From Cupriavidus yeoncheonensis (GTDB lineage: Bacteria; Pseudomonadota; Gammaproteobacteria; Burkholderiales; Burkholderiaceae): a DNA stretch of 64,000 nt. The notes beneath the pieces were generated by a model, which did no database searches, had not been told where the DNA came from, and worked only from the letters and a program-made list of their open reading frames with translations. The position numbers were made by a program, and so were the translations under genes. Of this stretch, positions 37,019-50,449 are shown piece after piece. The stretch covers positions 186,001-250,000 of the forward strand of contig NZ_CAJPUY010000003.1 of assembly GCF_905397275.1 (NCBI RefSeq). Direction: 5' to 3'. Every line of letters starts with the position of its first letter. Within the stretch, counting starts at the first letter, position 1.

Positions 37019-37888
37019 ATGACCGAAGCCGTAGAAGCAATGACCGTCGCACCGCTCACGCTGGCGCTGCCCGAAGATCAAGCCTTGCCGCTGGTGTGCG
37101 ATTCGCCGCATAGCGGCACCGTGTATCCGGCGGATTTCGGCGCTGCCGTCGCGCCTGAGCGCCTGCGCGGCGGCGAGGACACACACATCGATGCGCTATG
37201 GGATAGCGTGCCTGGCGTCGGCGGCACGCTGCTGGCAGCGACCTTTCCCCGGGTGTATATCGACCCGAACCGGATGCTGGACGACATCGATCCCGAACTG
37301 CTGGATGCCCCTTGGCCGACGCCGCTGGCTCCGGGCGAGAAGACCCGGCTCGGCTATGGGCTGATCTGGCGAAACATCGATGCGGCCACGCCGATCTATG
37401 ACCGCAAGCTCTCCGTTGCTGAAGTGCAGTCGCGTATCGACGGCTATTACCGGCCGTACCATGCTGCGCTATCTTCGGCAGTGGAGGGTGCTTACCAGCG
37501 CTTCGGTGCCGTCTGGCATCTGAACCTGCACTCCATGCCGAACAACGCCTATGAGCGGCTCAAGATTCAGAGCCCGCGTCCGCTGGCGGACTTTGTACTG
37601 GGGGACCGGGACGGCAGCACCTGCGAGCCGGGACTGGTCGATCTGGTGGAGACCGAGCTGCGGCAAATGGGCTATACCGTCGCGCGCAACGATCCATACA
37701 AGGGAGTGCAGCTCATCGCCCAGATCGGGCGTCCGGCAGAGCGGCGCAACAGCCTGCAGATCGAGATCCGGCGCCCGCTTTATATGGATGAGCAGACGCG
37801 CGAGCGCAATCACGGTTTTGCTGCGCTACAACGGGACCTGAGGTTGTTGACGCTGCGCATTGCCGAGTACGTGCAGCAGCAAATCTAG
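37019..37888 (+). CDS. N-formylglutamate amidohydrolase family
   Basis: This 289-residue zinc hydrolase would release formate and glutamate, the last step of one histidine-degradation route. Family motifs visible: VCDSPHSG (about 26-33), GGEDTHID, HLNLHSMPNNAYE and EIRRPLYMD. There is no hut cluster around it. Instead it is joined to a Bug receptor with a 3-bp gap under a LysR divergent promoter, suggesting an uptake-and-hydrolysis unit. The first parS site begins 4 bp after its stop. Confidence 0.88.
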   Translation: MTEAVEAMTVAPLTLALPEDQALPLVCDSPHSGTVYPADFGAAVAPERLRGGEDTHIDALWDSVPGVGGTLLAATFPRVYIDPNRMLDDIDPELLDAPWPTPLAPGEKTRLGYGLIWRNIDAATPIYDRKLSVAEVQSRIDGYYRPYHAALSSAVEGAYQRFGAVWHLNLHSMPNNAYERLKIQSPRPLADFVLGDRDGSTCEPGLVDLVETELRQMGYTVARNDPYKGVQLIAQIGRPAERRNSLQIEIRRPLYMDEQTRERNHGFAALQRDLRLLTLRIAEYVQQQI

Positions 37889-37891
37889 GGT

Positions 37892-37907
37892 TGTTCCACG
37901 TGAAACA
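37892..37907. promoter_or_regulatory. parS: parS-type site 1 (one mismatch)
   Basis: TGTTCCACGTGAAACA matches the parS palindrome TGTTTCACGTGAAACA at 15 of 16 positions. It is immediately downstream of the formylglutamate amidohydrolase gene and about 3.7 kb from parB. Confidence 0.85.
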
Positions 37908-37910
37908 GTC

Positions 37911-37936
37911 GGCCGGGCCTGCGCCCGGCCTTTTTT
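37911..37936 (+). terminator. Rho-independent terminator between parS sites
   Basis: GGCCGGGC (37911-37918) pairs with GCCCGGCC (37923-37930) with loop CTGC and six T residues. It ends the Bug/amidohydrolase transcript. Its last T is also the first base of parS site 2. Confidence 0.9.
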
Positions 37937-37951
37937 GTTTCACGTGGAACA
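37936..37951. promoter_or_regulatory. parS: parS-type site 2 (one mismatch)
   Basis: TGTTTCACGTGGAACA has 15 of 16 matches to parS. Its mismatch is the mirror image of the one in site 1. Confidence 0.85.
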
Positions 37952-37983
37952 CACTCTTCGTGAATGGGGTACCGCAAGCGCCA

Positions 37984-37999
37984 TGTTTCACGTGAAACA
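37984..37999. promoter_or_regulatory. parS: parS site 3 (perfect)
   Basis: TGTTTCACGTGAAACA is a 16 of 16 match to the chromosomal parS consensus bound by ParB. It sits about 35 bp upstream of the mnmG -10 element. Confidence 0.95.
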
Positions 38000-38034
38000 T
38001 GGCCGGGCCTGAAAAGCCCCCAGTCGATTGCCGC

Positions 38035-38040
38035 TATAAT
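38035..38040 (+). promoter_or_regulatory. -10 element of mnmG
   Basis: A perfect TATAAT lies 45 bp before the mnmG ATG. No good -35 is seen at 16-18 bp. Confidence 0.55.
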
Positions 38041-38085
38041 TCGACATCCCGATTGTTCGCGCCAGCCTCCCGGAGGAGGTGTCCC

Positions 38086-40026
<1,941 letters not shown>

Positions 40027-40734
40027 GTGGCGGGCCAACGACACACCGTGATCGACGACGCAGGCCAGCGTCGTCGCCTGGAGGCCGGCTTGGACGAGAT
40101 CGGCCTGGTCTTGCCGCCGGACCGCATCGAGACGCTGTTCGCCTACCTCGCGCTGCTGCGCAAGTGGAACGGCGTCTATAACCTCACCGCGATCCGCCAT
40201 CCGGATGAAATGCTGACGCATCATCTGCTGGATTCGCTCGCGGCCATCCCGGCGCTGGCGGATGCCGCGCGCTCGCCGGCGGTAGCCGGAGCCGCGCGGG
40301 GCAGGGTGCTCGACGTTGGTTCGGGCGGCGGCATGCCCGGCCTGCCGCTGGCGATTTCCTGCCCGGATGTCTCCGTGCTGATGGTCGATATCGTGCAGAA
40401 GAAAACCGCCTTCCTGACGCAGTGCCGCGCCCAGTTGAGCCTGCCGAATGCGGCGGCGCACTGGGGCCCGGTCGAGAAGCTGGAAGATGTAAATAAATTT
40501 GCGGTGATTACGTCACGCGCATTCGCCGAGCTGACCGACTTTGTCAGCCTGTCCGGCCATCTGCTGGCGCCGGAGGGCCGGATGATCGCGATGAAAGGCA
40601 TATATCCGCAGGCTGAGCTGGATCGCATGGAAGCGGCTGGCCTGATGGCCATGTGGCAGGTTGAGGAAGTGCGCCGGCTGACGGTGCCCGGGCTGGATGC
40701 CGAGCGCCACTTGGTACTGTTGTCGCGCAAATAA
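40027..40734 (+). CDS. rsmG: 16S rRNA (guanine527-N7)-methyltransferase RsmG (GidB)
   Basis: This 235-residue SAM-dependent methyltransferase has NLTAIRHPDEMLTHHLLDSL and the SAM motif VLDVGSGGGMPGLPLA near residues 94-108. The start is GTG at 40027, directly after the mnmG stop (TGA-GTG), so translation is coupled. The order mnmG-rsmG-parA-parB is widely conserved near bacterial origins. Confidence 0.95.
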   Translation: MAGQRHTVIDDAGQRRRLEAGLDEIGLVLPPDRIETLFAYLALLRKWNGVYNLTAIRHPDEMLTHHLLDSLAAIPALADAARSPAVAGAARGRVLDVGSGGGMPGLPLAISCPDVSVLMVDIVQKKTAFLTQCRAQLSLPNAAAHWGPVEKLEDVNKFAVITSRAFAELTDFVSLSGHLLAPEGRMIAMKGIYPQAELDRMEAAGLMAMWQVEEVRRLTVPGLDAERHLVLLSRK

Positions 40735-40818
40735 TGTTGACGGCGTGCGCGCCGCGAACCGGACGGGGCCAGCGGGCCGCGGCCGGATGAAGAACTCAAT
40801 CGGGAACCTCAGAAGCAT

Positions 40819-41625
40819 ATGGCCAAGGTATTCGTGATCGCGAACCAGAAGGGCGGGGTGGGCAAGACCACCACGACGGTGAACCTTGCCGCAGGACTGG
40901 CTGCGCAGGGCCAGCGCGTGCTGCTGGTCGACCTGGATCCGCAGGGCAATGCCTCGATGGGCTCGGGCATCGACAAGCAGTCGCTGGAACACAGTGTGTA
41001 CCAGGTGCTGGTCGGACTGGCTTCCGTAGCGCAGGCGCGCCAGCGTTCTGAAACCGGCAAGTACGACGTGCTGCCGGCCAACCGCGAGCTGGCCGGCGCG
41101 GAAATCGAACTGGTGGAACTGGACCAGCGCGAGCGCCGGCTCAAGCAGGCCATTGCCGAGGTCGACCATGAATACGACTTCGTGCTGATCGACTGTCCGC
41201 CGTCGTTGTCGCTGCTGACGCTGAACGGCCTGTGCGCGGCGCATGGCGTGATCGTGCCGATGCAGTGCGAGTACTTCGCGCTCGAAGGGTTGTCCGACCT
41301 GGTCAACACCATCAAGCAGGTGCATGCGAACCTCAACCGCGAGCTGAAGGTGATCGGCCTGCTGCGCGTCATGTTCGATCCGCGCGTTACGCTGCAGCAG
41401 CAGGTGTCGGCACAGCTCGAATCGCATTTCGGCGACAAGGTCTTCAAGACCCTGATCCCGCGCAATGTGCGCCTGGCTGAAGCGCCTTCTTATGGCATGC
41501 CGGGCGTTGCCTTCGATCCGTCGTCGAAGGGTGCCAAGGCCTATCTCGACTTCGGCGCCGAGATGATCGCCCGTGTCAGGCAGCTGTCGGCGCCGGAAGC
41601 TGCCACCGCCATGCAAGGACAGTGA
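40819..41625 (+). CDS. parA: Chromosome-partitioning ATPase ParA (Soj)
   Basis: This 268-residue deviant-Walker ATPase has K11-G-G-V-G-K16-T-T, the signature lysine plus P-loop lysine, a switch segment LLVDLDPQGNAS and FVLIDCPPSLSLLT. It is short, with no N-terminal HTH, as in chromosomal Soj-type proteins. It forms dynamic gradients on the nucleoid to move ParB-parS complexes. parB follows after 2 bp. Confidence 0.96.
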   Translation: MAKVFVIANQKGGVGKTTTTVNLAAGLAAQGQRVLLVDLDPQGNASMGSGIDKQSLEHSVYQVLVGLASVAQARQRSETGKYDVLPANRELAGAEIELVELDQRERRLKQAIAEVDHEYDFVLIDCPPSLSLLTLNGLCAAHGVIVPMQCEYFALEGLSDLVNTIKQVHANLNRELKVIGLLRVMFDPRVTLQQQVSAQLESHFGDKVFKTLIPRNVRLAEAPSYGMPGVAFDPSSKGAKAYLDFGAEMIARVRQLSAPEAATAMQGQ

Positions 41626-41627
41626 CC

Positions 41628-42530
41628 ATGAGCACCGTAAAGAAGAAGGGTCTGGGACGCGGCCTGGAAGCCCTGCTGGGAGGCCCGGCCGAGATCGTCG
41701 AGACCGCGAAGCAGGAGGGCGCGCCCACCGTGCTGCGCCTGGACCAGCTTCAGCCGGGCAAGTACCAGCCGCGCACGCGCATGGACGAGGGCGCCTTGCA
41801 GGAGCTGGCCGCGAGCATCCGCGCGCAGGGCCTGATGCAGCCGATCCTGGTACGGCGCGTGGCCGAGCCCGACCGCTACGAGATCATTGCCGGCGAGCGC
41901 CGCTTCCGTGCTTCGCGCATCGCGGGGCTCGACAAGGTGCCGGTGCTCGTGAAGGACGTCGCCGACGAAGCCGCCGCGGCCATGGCGCTGATCGAGAACA
42001 TCCAGCGAGAAGACCTGAATCCGCTGGAAGAAGCGCAGGGCATCATGCGCCTGATCCGCGAGTTTCAGTTTACGCACGAGCAGGCCGCGGAGTCGGTCGG
42101 ACGCTCGCGCAGCGCGGTGTCGAACCTGCTGCGTCTGCTGAACCTGGCCGCGCCGGTGCAGACCATGCTGATGGCGGGCGATCTCGACATGGGACACGCA
42201 CGCGCGCTGCTGGCCGTCGATGGCGCGAACCAGATCACGCTGGCCAACCAGATCATCAACAAGCGGCTGTCGGTACGCGAGACAGAGAAGCTGGTGGCGT
42301 CCACGCTCAAGCCGTTCGAACTGAAGTCGCTCAAGCACAAGAACGGCACCGGCATGCGCGATGTGGCACGGCTCGAGGAAGAATTGTCCGATGCGCTGGG
42401 ACTGTCGGTGCAGATCAAGCTCGGTGTGCGTGGCAAAGGCCAGCTCACCATTCACTTCAGCGATAACGAAGCACTCGATGGCGTGCTCGCGCGCCTGCGC
42501 GATTCGGATGAAGGGCAACGCGTCGCCTGA
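41628..42530 (+). CDS. parB: Chromosome-partitioning CTPase ParB (Spo0J)
   Basis: This 300-residue protein has the N-terminal ParA-interacting KGLGRGLEALLGG and ParB/Srx motif LQPGKYQPR. The CTP-binding G89-E-R-R-F-R-A-S and ENIQREDLNP, the central HTH at ~148-170 (HEQAAESVGRSRSAVSNLLRL) and a C-terminal dimer domain follow. ATG 41628 follows AAGGAC; a GTG at 41622 overlaps the parA stop but is less likely. It should load at the four parS sites around mnmG. Confidence 0.96.
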   Translation: MSTVKKKGLGRGLEALLGGPAEIVETAKQEGAPTVLRLDQLQPGKYQPRTRMDEGALQELAASIRAQGLMQPILVRRVAEPDRYEIIAGERRFRASRIAGLDKVPVLVKDVADEAAAAMALIENIQREDLNPLEEAQGIMRLIREFQFTHEQAAESVGRSRSAVSNLLRLLNLAAPVQTMLMAGDLDMGHARALLAVDGANQITLANQIINKRLSVRETEKLVASTLKPFELKSLKHKNGTGMRDVARLEEELSDALGLSVQIKLGVRGKGQLTIHFSDNEALDGVLARLRDSDEGQRVA

Positions 42531-42762
42531 AAAGCTGCGCGATAACCGGCCATTTTTCGACTCACTGTTGCATTCACGCAGCAGTTAACAATGCGATGTT
42601 CGGTTAACGTACCGGGCCATCGCGAATCCACCATCATGCGTCAGGCGAGTTGCGCAATCCAATTACGTCAGGCGTCGTTGCTGCGCAATTTCAACGAAGC
42701 CATCATGCAATCGTGATGGCAACCATTGTGCAGTTTGCCATTGCAAGCAAACTGTAAGCACA
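42531..42762. promoter_or_regulatory. Dyad and repeat array upstream of the atp operon
   Basis: This non-coding stretch holds paired GTTAAC palindromes (42584-42589, 42603-42608). It also has a direct repeat beginning CGTCAGGCG and ending CGCAAT (42639-42657, 42666-42689). GCCATCA/TGATGGC (42699-42705 with 42714-42720, 8-bp spacer) and CAGTTTGC/GCAAACTG (42731-42738 with 42747-42754, 8-bp spacer) are perfect inverted repeats. The last ends 8 bp before the atp -35 box. Confidence 0.55.
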
Positions 42763-42792
42763 TTGACGCGACTCAGTATTTCCCCTTAAAAT
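42763..42792 (+). promoter_or_regulatory. Sigma-70 promoter of the atp operon
   Basis: TTGACG (42763-42768) and TAAAAT (42787-42792) are separated by 18 bp. Transcription near 42799 rules out the GTG at 42794 as the atpI start. Confidence 0.75.
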
Positions 42793-42835
42793 CGTGCGGT
42801 TTGAATTCTGGTCGGGCCGAAAAGTTCCGGCCCGG

Positions 42836-43354
42836 ATGAGGCAGGCAGTAGTGGTACGAGAACGTCAGCAGCAAAACGATTCGCGTCAGGTAAACGCCCG
42901 CAGTGATGATTGGGATTTTGACGCAGAACGTGAAGAAGAAGCTGTCGATCCGCTGTCACATGCCGACGCGGTGACGCTGTTTGGCGAGCGCGCGTTGCGC
43001 CCTTCGCGCATGACCCCCGGCAAGATCGTGCTGGCGCAGGTGGTTGTGACCCTGCTGTCGGCATTGTGCTGGGCGCTGTTCGGCAAGCAGGCAGGGCCAT
43101 ACGGCTGGTCTGCGTTGTTCGGCGGTGCGGTGTGTTTTGTGCCGAGCGGGTTCTTCGCGTTGCGCCTGTGGATGGCGCGCGAGCGGGCCTCGATCGGCGG
43201 GCTGGTGATGGGCGAGGCGATCAAGGTGTTCGCCACCGTCGCGCTGCTCGTGCTGGTGGTGGTGCTGTACCGCGATCTGCGTTGGGTGCCGATGCTCGTC
43301 ACGTTCCTGCTTGCGCTCAAGACGTATTGGGTGGTGGCCATGGTAATTCGGTAG
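42836..43354 (+). CDS. atpI: ATP synthase assembly protein I
   Basis: This 172-residue protein has a charged N-terminal ~65 residues followed by four hydrophobic segments (IVLAQVVVTLLSALCWALFG onward), ending KTYWVVAMVIR. AtpI assists c-ring assembly and is the usual first gene of the operon. Two starts are possible: ATG 42836 without a clear SD, or GTG 42851 with GAGG 9 nt upstream. It is 235 bp upstream of atpB. Confidence 0.88.
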   Translation: MRQAVVVRERQQQNDSRQVNARSDDWDFDAEREEEAVDPLSHADAVTLFGERALRPSRMTPGKIVLAQVVVTLLSALCWALFGKQAGPYGWSALFGGAVCFVPSGFFALRLWMARERASIGGLVMGEAIKVFATVALLVLVVVLYRDLRWVPMLVTFLLALKTYWVVAMVIR

Positions 43355-43432
43355 CGCCAGGCCAGCCGCACGAAGTGTGTGCTTTCCGCAGAGGTGGGGC
43401 ACCAAAACGGAATATCAAGATGCCTGGCGCAG

Positions 43433-43452
43433 GGTTTCACAGTGGTGAAACC
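43433..43452. repeat. Split parS-like inverted repeat in the atpI-atpB spacer
   Basis: GGTTTCAC (43433-43440) and GTGAAACC (43445-43452) are perfect inverted arms around AGTG. The arms equal parS half-sites, but the 4-bp insertion should prevent normal ParB binding. It could also form an mRNA hairpin. The rest of the 235-bp spacer has no gene. Confidence 0.5.
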
Positions 43453-43490
43453 GTGGGCCAACAAAGTTTGACCCGCTTGCATGGCGGTGA

Positions 43491-44456
<966 letters not shown>

Positions 44457-44481
44457 TTTTTGGTTTTTTGGTTTTTTGGTT
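44457..44481 (+). repeat. T-rich tandem repeat upstream of atpE
   Basis: About three copies of TTTTTTGG lie directly after the atpB stop, 29 bp before the atpE start. U-rich segments before atpE can act as translational enhancers in other bacteria. Confidence 0.55.
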
Positions 44482-44495
44482 CTAAGTCTCTCTAA

Positions 44496-44777
<282 letters not shown>

Positions 44778-44875
44778 TTCTTTTCGGTCTGCATGATGCT
44801 GACGGGCGGCGCGGGCCACTAGCCTGGCCGCCTTTGCGCATTTATCTGTAGTTTGATTACCGAAAGGAACACACC

Positions 44876-45346
44876 ATGAATCTGAACGCAACGTTTTTTG
44901 CGCAGATGGTCGTGTTCTTCATCCTGTGGTGGGTTGTTGCCAAATTCATTTGGCCGCCGCTGGTGAAGGCGCTCGACGAACGCGCAAAGAAGATCGCCGA
45001 TGGCCTCGCCGCTGCCGAGAAGGGCAAGGCCGAGCTTGAACTCGCCAACAAGCGTGTGGACCAGGCTATGGCCGAAGCCCGCACCGAGGGTGCTCAACGC
45101 GTCGCTGACGCCGAGAAGCGCGCCCAACTGACGGCGGACGAGATCAAGCAGAACGCCCAGGCAGAAGCCGCACGCATCATTGCCCAGGCCAAGGCCGAGG
45201 CAGAGCAGCAGGCAGTCCGCGCACGCGAACAGCTGCGCGACCAGGTTGCCGTGCTGGCAGTCAAGGGTGCCGAGCAGATCCTCAAGCGCGAAGTGAACGC
45301 GCAGGTCCACACCGACCTGCTCAATCAACTCAAAGCTGAGCTCTAA
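44876..45346 (+). CDS. atpF: F0 ATP synthase subunit b
   Basis: This 156-residue protein has one N-terminal membrane helix ([20 protein letters not shown]) and a long charged, Ala/Glu/Lys-rich coiled coil that forms the peripheral stalk. Length matches the family. AAAGGAA lies before the ATG. The stop is 2 bp before atpH. Confidence 0.96.
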   Translation: MNLNATFFAQMVVFFILWWVVAKFIWPPLVKALDERAKKIADGLAAAEKGKAELELANKRVDQAMAEARTEGAQRVADAEKRAQLTADEIKQNAQAEAARIIAQAKAEAEQQAVRAREQLRDQVAVLAVKGAEQILKREVNAQVHTDLLNQLKAEL

Positions 45347-45348
45347 TC

Positions 45349-45888
45349 ATGGCCGAAACCGCAACCATTGCCCGTCCCTACGCTGAGGCGCTGTTCCGCG
45401 TCGCCAGCGAAGCCGGCAATCTGGGTGCATGGTCCGAGCTGGTGTCGGAGATGGGGCATATTGCCGCCAACCCCGACATGAAGGCGCTCGCCGACGATCC
45501 GAACGTTCCCGGCGACAAGCTGACGGAACTGTTCCTGTCGGTGGTGAAGTCCCCGGCGAATGACGAGGCACGCCGCTTCGTCAAGCTGCTGGTGGAAAAC
45601 AACCGCCTGACGGTGATGCCGGAAATCGCCGAGCAGTTCCATGCGCTCAAGAATGCCCGCGAAGGCTCGTCGGACGTCGAGATCACCAGTGCTTTCCCGC
45701 TGGATGGTCAACCACTGAACGACCTGATCGCTGCGCTCGAACGCAAGTTCGGCCGCAAGCTGCACGCGAAGGTGGCGGTAGATCCGTCCCTGATCGGCGG
45801 CGTGAGCGTCAAGGTCGGCGACGAAGTGCTCGACACCTCCGTGCGTGCGCGCCTGGCTGCCATGCAAACCGCGCTGACCGCCGTCTGA
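45349..45888 (+). CDS. atpH: F1 ATP synthase subunit delta
   Basis: This 179-residue subunit links the stalk to the F1 head. It shows the N-terminal [14 protein letters not shown] and the C-terminal [29 protein letters not shown] motifs of the OSCP/delta family. It begins 2 bp after atpF. Confidence 0.96.
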   Translation: MAETATIARPYAEALFRVASEAGNLGAWSELVSEMGHIAANPDMKALADDPNVPGDKLTELFLSVVKSPANDEARRFVKLLVENNRLTVMPEIAEQFHALKNAREGSSDVEITSAFPLDGQPLNDLIAALERKFGRKLHAKVAVDPSLIGGVSVKVGDEVLDTSVRARLAAMQTALTAV

Positions 45889-45926
45889 TCGGCCGTCCGT
45901 CGGATTGAAGAATTAGGAGCATTGTG

Positions 45927-47468
45927 ATGCAACTGAACCCCTCAGAAATCAGCGAGCTGATCAAGTCCCGCATCTCGGGTCTTGGCGCTGACGCTGAAGT
46001 GCGCAACACCGGCACGGTAATCTCCGTGACCGATGGTATCTGCCGCGTGCACGGCCTGTCTGGCGTGATGCAGGGCGAGATGCTGGAATTCCCGGGCAAC
46101 ACCTTCGGCCTCGCGCTGAACCTCGAGCGCGACTCGGTCGGCGCCGTGGTGCTGGGCGACTACGAACACATTTCGGAAGGCGATACGGTCAAGTGCACCG
46201 GCCGCATTCTGGAAGTGCCCGTTGGCAAGGAACTGCTGGGCCGCGTGGTGAACACGCTGGGCCAGCCGATCGACGGCAAGGGCCCGATCAACGCGAAGGA
46301 AACCGACGTGATCGAAAAGGTCGCGCCGGGCGTGATCGCGCGTCAGTCGGTGAGCCAGCCGGTGCAGACCGGCCTGAAGTCGATCGACGCGATGGTGCCG
46401 ATCGGCCGTGGCCAGCGTGAGCTGATCATTGGCGACCGCCAGACCGGCAAGACCGCCGTGGCTGTCGACGCCATCATCAACCAGAAGGGCAAGGGCGTCT
46501 TCTGCGTGTACGTGGCAATCGGCCAGAAGGCTTCGACGATCGCCAACGTGGTACGCAAGCTGGAAGAGCACGGCGCGATGGAATACACCGTCGTCGTGGC
46601 CGCCGCCGCTTCGGACTCGGCCGCCATGCAGTACCTGGCTGCCTACGCCGGTTGCACGATGGGCGAGTACTTCCGCGACCGCGGCGAAGACGCGCTGATC
46701 GTTTATGACGACCTGACCAAGCAAGCCTGGGCCTACCGCCAGGTGTCGCTGCTGCTGCGCCGCCCGCCGGGCCGCGAAGCCTACCCGGGCGACGTGTTCT
46801 ACCTGCACTCGCGCCTGCTGGAGCGTGCCGCGCGCGTGAACGAACACTATGTCGAGCAGTTCACCAAGGGTGCCGTCAAGGGCAAGACCGGTTCGCTGAC
46901 CGCGCTGCCGGTGATCGAAACGCAGGCCGGCGACGTGTCCGCGTTCGTGCCGACCAACGTGATCTCGATTACCGACGGTCAGATCTTCCTGGAAACCGAC
47001 CTGTTCAACGCTGGTGTCCGTCCCGCCATCAACGCCGGTATCTCGGTGTCGCGCGTGGGTGGTGCTGCGCAGACCAAGGTGGTGAAGAACCTGGCCGGTG
47101 GTATCCGTACCGACCTGGCCCAGTACCGTGAACTGGCTGCGTTCGCGCAGTTCGCTTCGGACCTGGACGACGCCACCCGCAAGCAGCTGGAGCGCGGCCG
47201 CCGCGTGACCGAACTGCTGAAGCAGGCGCAATACCAGCCGCAGCAGGTGTGGCAGCTGGCCGCGTCGCTGTTTGCTGCGAACAACGGCTTCCTCGACAAC
47301 GTGGAAGTGAAGGACATTCTCCCGTTCGAGAAGGGCCTGCACGACCATCTGAAGACCAAGTACGCCGACCTCATCAACCGTATCGAAGACACCAAGGTGC
47401 TGTCGAAGGAAGATGAACCCGCCCTGCGTGCCGCGATCGAGGATTTCAAGAAGTCCGCCGCGTTCTAA
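45927..47468 (+). CDS. atpA: F1 ATP synthase subunit alpha
   Basis: This 513-residue nucleotide-binding, non-catalytic subunit has Walker A G169-DRQTGKT176, the segment [33 protein letters not shown] and normal length. ATG 45927 follows TAGGAG; a GTG immediately before it (45924) is less likely. Confidence 0.97.
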   Translation: MQLNPSEISELIKSRISGLGADAEVRNTGTVISVTDGICRVHGLSGVMQGEMLEFPGNTFGLALNLERDSVGAVVLGDYEHISEGDTVKCTGRILEVPVGKELLGRVVNTLGQPIDGKGPINAKETDVIEKVAPGVIARQSVSQPVQTGLKSIDAMVPIGRGQRELIIGDRQTGKTAVAVDAIINQKGKGVFCVYVAIGQKASTIANVVRKLEEHGAMEYTVVVAAAASDSAAMQYLAAYAGCTMGEYFRDRGEDALIVYDDLTKQAWAYRQVSLLLRRPPGREAYPGDVFYLHSRLLERAARVNEHYVEQFTKGAVKGKTGSLTALPVIETQAGDVSAFVPTNVISITDGQIFLETDLFNAGVRPAINAGISVSRVGGAAQTKVVKNLAGGIRTDLAQYRELAAFAQFASDLDDATRKQLERGRRVTELLKQAQYQPQQVWQLAASLFAANNGFLDNVEVKDILPFEKGLHDHLKTKYADLINRIEDTKVLSKEDEPALRAAIEDFKKSAAF

Positions 47469-47542
47469 CCGCGCAATTCCCCGACACCGCCGCCGCGCCT
47501 GGCTAACGCCGGCGCGGCGCTGGTTCGGACGGAGAGGAAAGT

Positions 47543-48418
47543 ATGGCCGGAACGAAAGAGATTCGAACCAAGATCAAGAGCGTGCAGAACACGCGCAAGA
47601 TCACCAAGGCGATGGAGATGGTCGCCGCGTCCAAGATGCGCAAGGCGCAGGAACGGATGCGCAATGCCCGTCCCTACGCCGAGAAAGTGCGTAACATCGC
47701 GGCGCACCTGGCTTCTGCCAACCCCGAGTTCAAGCACCCGTTCATGCAGGAGCGCGAAGTCAAGCGCGTCGGCATGGTCGTGGTCACGACCGACAAGGGG
47801 CTGTGCGGCGGTCTGAACACGAACGTGCTGCGTGCGGTGACCAACGAGCTGAAGAGCCTGCAGGGTCGCGGCGTGGATGTGCAAGCGACTGCCATCGGTG
47901 GCAAGGGCATGCAGTTCCTGGGCCGCATCGGCGCCAAGGTGGTCTCGAATGTGGTGCAGCTCGGCGACACCCCGCACCTGGAAAAGCTGATCGGCGCGAT
48001 CAAGGTCCAGCTCGACGCATTCACCAATGGTGAAGTCGATGCGGTGTACATCGCGTACACCAAGTTCATCAACACGATGAAGCAGGAACCGATGGTTGAG
48101 CAGCTGCTGCCGCTCGCCGCCGACAAGCTGTCGCAGACGGAAGAGGAGAAGCGCGCCTACTCGTGGGACTACATCTACGAACCTGACGCGCAGACCGTGG
48201 TGGAAGAGCTGTTGGTCCGCTACGTCGAGGCGCTGGTGTACCAGGCCGTGGCCGAGAACATGGCGTCCGAGCAGTCGGCGCGCATGGTGGCCATGAAGGC
48301 GGCATCCGACAATGCCAAGAACGTGATCGGCGAACTGCAGCTGGACTACAACAAGACCCGGCAGGCAGCGATCACCAAGGAACTGTCGGAGATCGTCAGC
48401 GGTGCAGCAGCGGTCTGA
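47543..48418 (+). CDS. atpG: F1 ATP synthase subunit gamma
   Basis: This 291-residue central rotor shaft has the N-terminal [26 protein letters not shown] helix and the matching C-terminal helix ([31 protein letters not shown]). GGAGAGGAAAG precedes the ATG. Confidence 0.97.
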   Translation: MAGTKEIRTKIKSVQNTRKITKAMEMVAASKMRKAQERMRNARPYAEKVRNIAAHLASANPEFKHPFMQEREVKRVGMVVVTTDKGLCGGLNTNVLRAVTNELKSLQGRGVDVQATAIGGKGMQFLGRIGAKVVSNVVQLGDTPHLEKLIGAIKVQLDAFTNGEVDAVYIAYTKFINTMKQEPMVEQLLPLAADKLSQTEEEKRAYSWDYIYEPDAQTVVEELLVRYVEALVYQAVAENMASEQSARMVAMKAASDNAKNVIGELQLDYNKTRQAAITKELSEIVSGAAAV

Positions 48419-49855
<1,437 letters not shown>

Positions 49856-49954
49856 GCCTCGCTTTGACGCTCCCGCACTCCGGTGCGGGAGTGGCGGCTT
49901 GCTGCTTCGCGCGGCCTGCCGTCAGAAGTGAAGCGAACGGACAAAGGAATTCAT

Positions 49955-50371
49955 ATGGCAACCATTCTTGTAGACGTCGTCAGCGCGGAAGCGTCGATCT
50001 TCTCCGGTCCGGCGAAGTTCGTGGCGCTGCCGGGCGAGTCGGGTGAGCTGGGCATTCTGCCGGGCCACACGCCGCTGATTACGCGCATCCAACCGGGCGC
50101 CGTGCGCATCGAGAAGGAAGACGGCAGCGAAGAGTTCGTGTTCGTTGCCGGCGGCATTCTCGAAGTGCAGCCGAAGCATGTCACCGTGCTGGCCGATACC
50201 GCCATCCGCGGTACCGACCTGGACGAAGCCAAGGCGCAGGAAGCCAAGCGTGCCGCCGAAGAGCTGATGCAGAACCAGAGCAGCGATCTGGACATTGCAC
50301 GCGCTCAGAGCGAACTCGCCGTGGCCGCTGCGCAACTGGCTGCCATCGCCCGTCTGCGTCGTAAAAAGTAA
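49955..50371 (+). CDS. atpC: F1 ATP synthase subunit epsilon
   Basis: This 138-residue subunit has an N-terminal beta-sandwich ([34 protein letters not shown]) and a two-helix C-terminal domain ending RLRRKK. It inhibits ATP hydrolysis. AAAGGAA precedes the ATG at 49955. It is the last gene of the operon and is followed by a terminator. Confidence 0.96.
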   Translation: MATILVDVVSAEASIFSGPAKFVALPGESGELGILPGHTPLITRIQPGAVRIEKEDGSEEFVFVAGGILEVQPKHVTVLADTAIRGTDLDEAKAQEAKRAAEELMQNQSSDLDIARAQSELAVAAAQLAAIARLRRKK

Positions 50372-50425
50372 GCAGCTAGCAGTACCTGGCGCACTGTTGT
50401 TTTTTTGGTGCGTCAGCCAAAAAAA

Positions 50426-50449
50426 GGCAGCCACGCGGCTGCCTTTTTT
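50426..50449 (+). terminator. Rho-independent terminator of the atp operon
   Basis: GGCAGCC (50426-50432) pairs with GGCTGCC (50437-50443) with loop ACGC. A7 lies upstream and T6 downstream. Confidence 0.93.
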
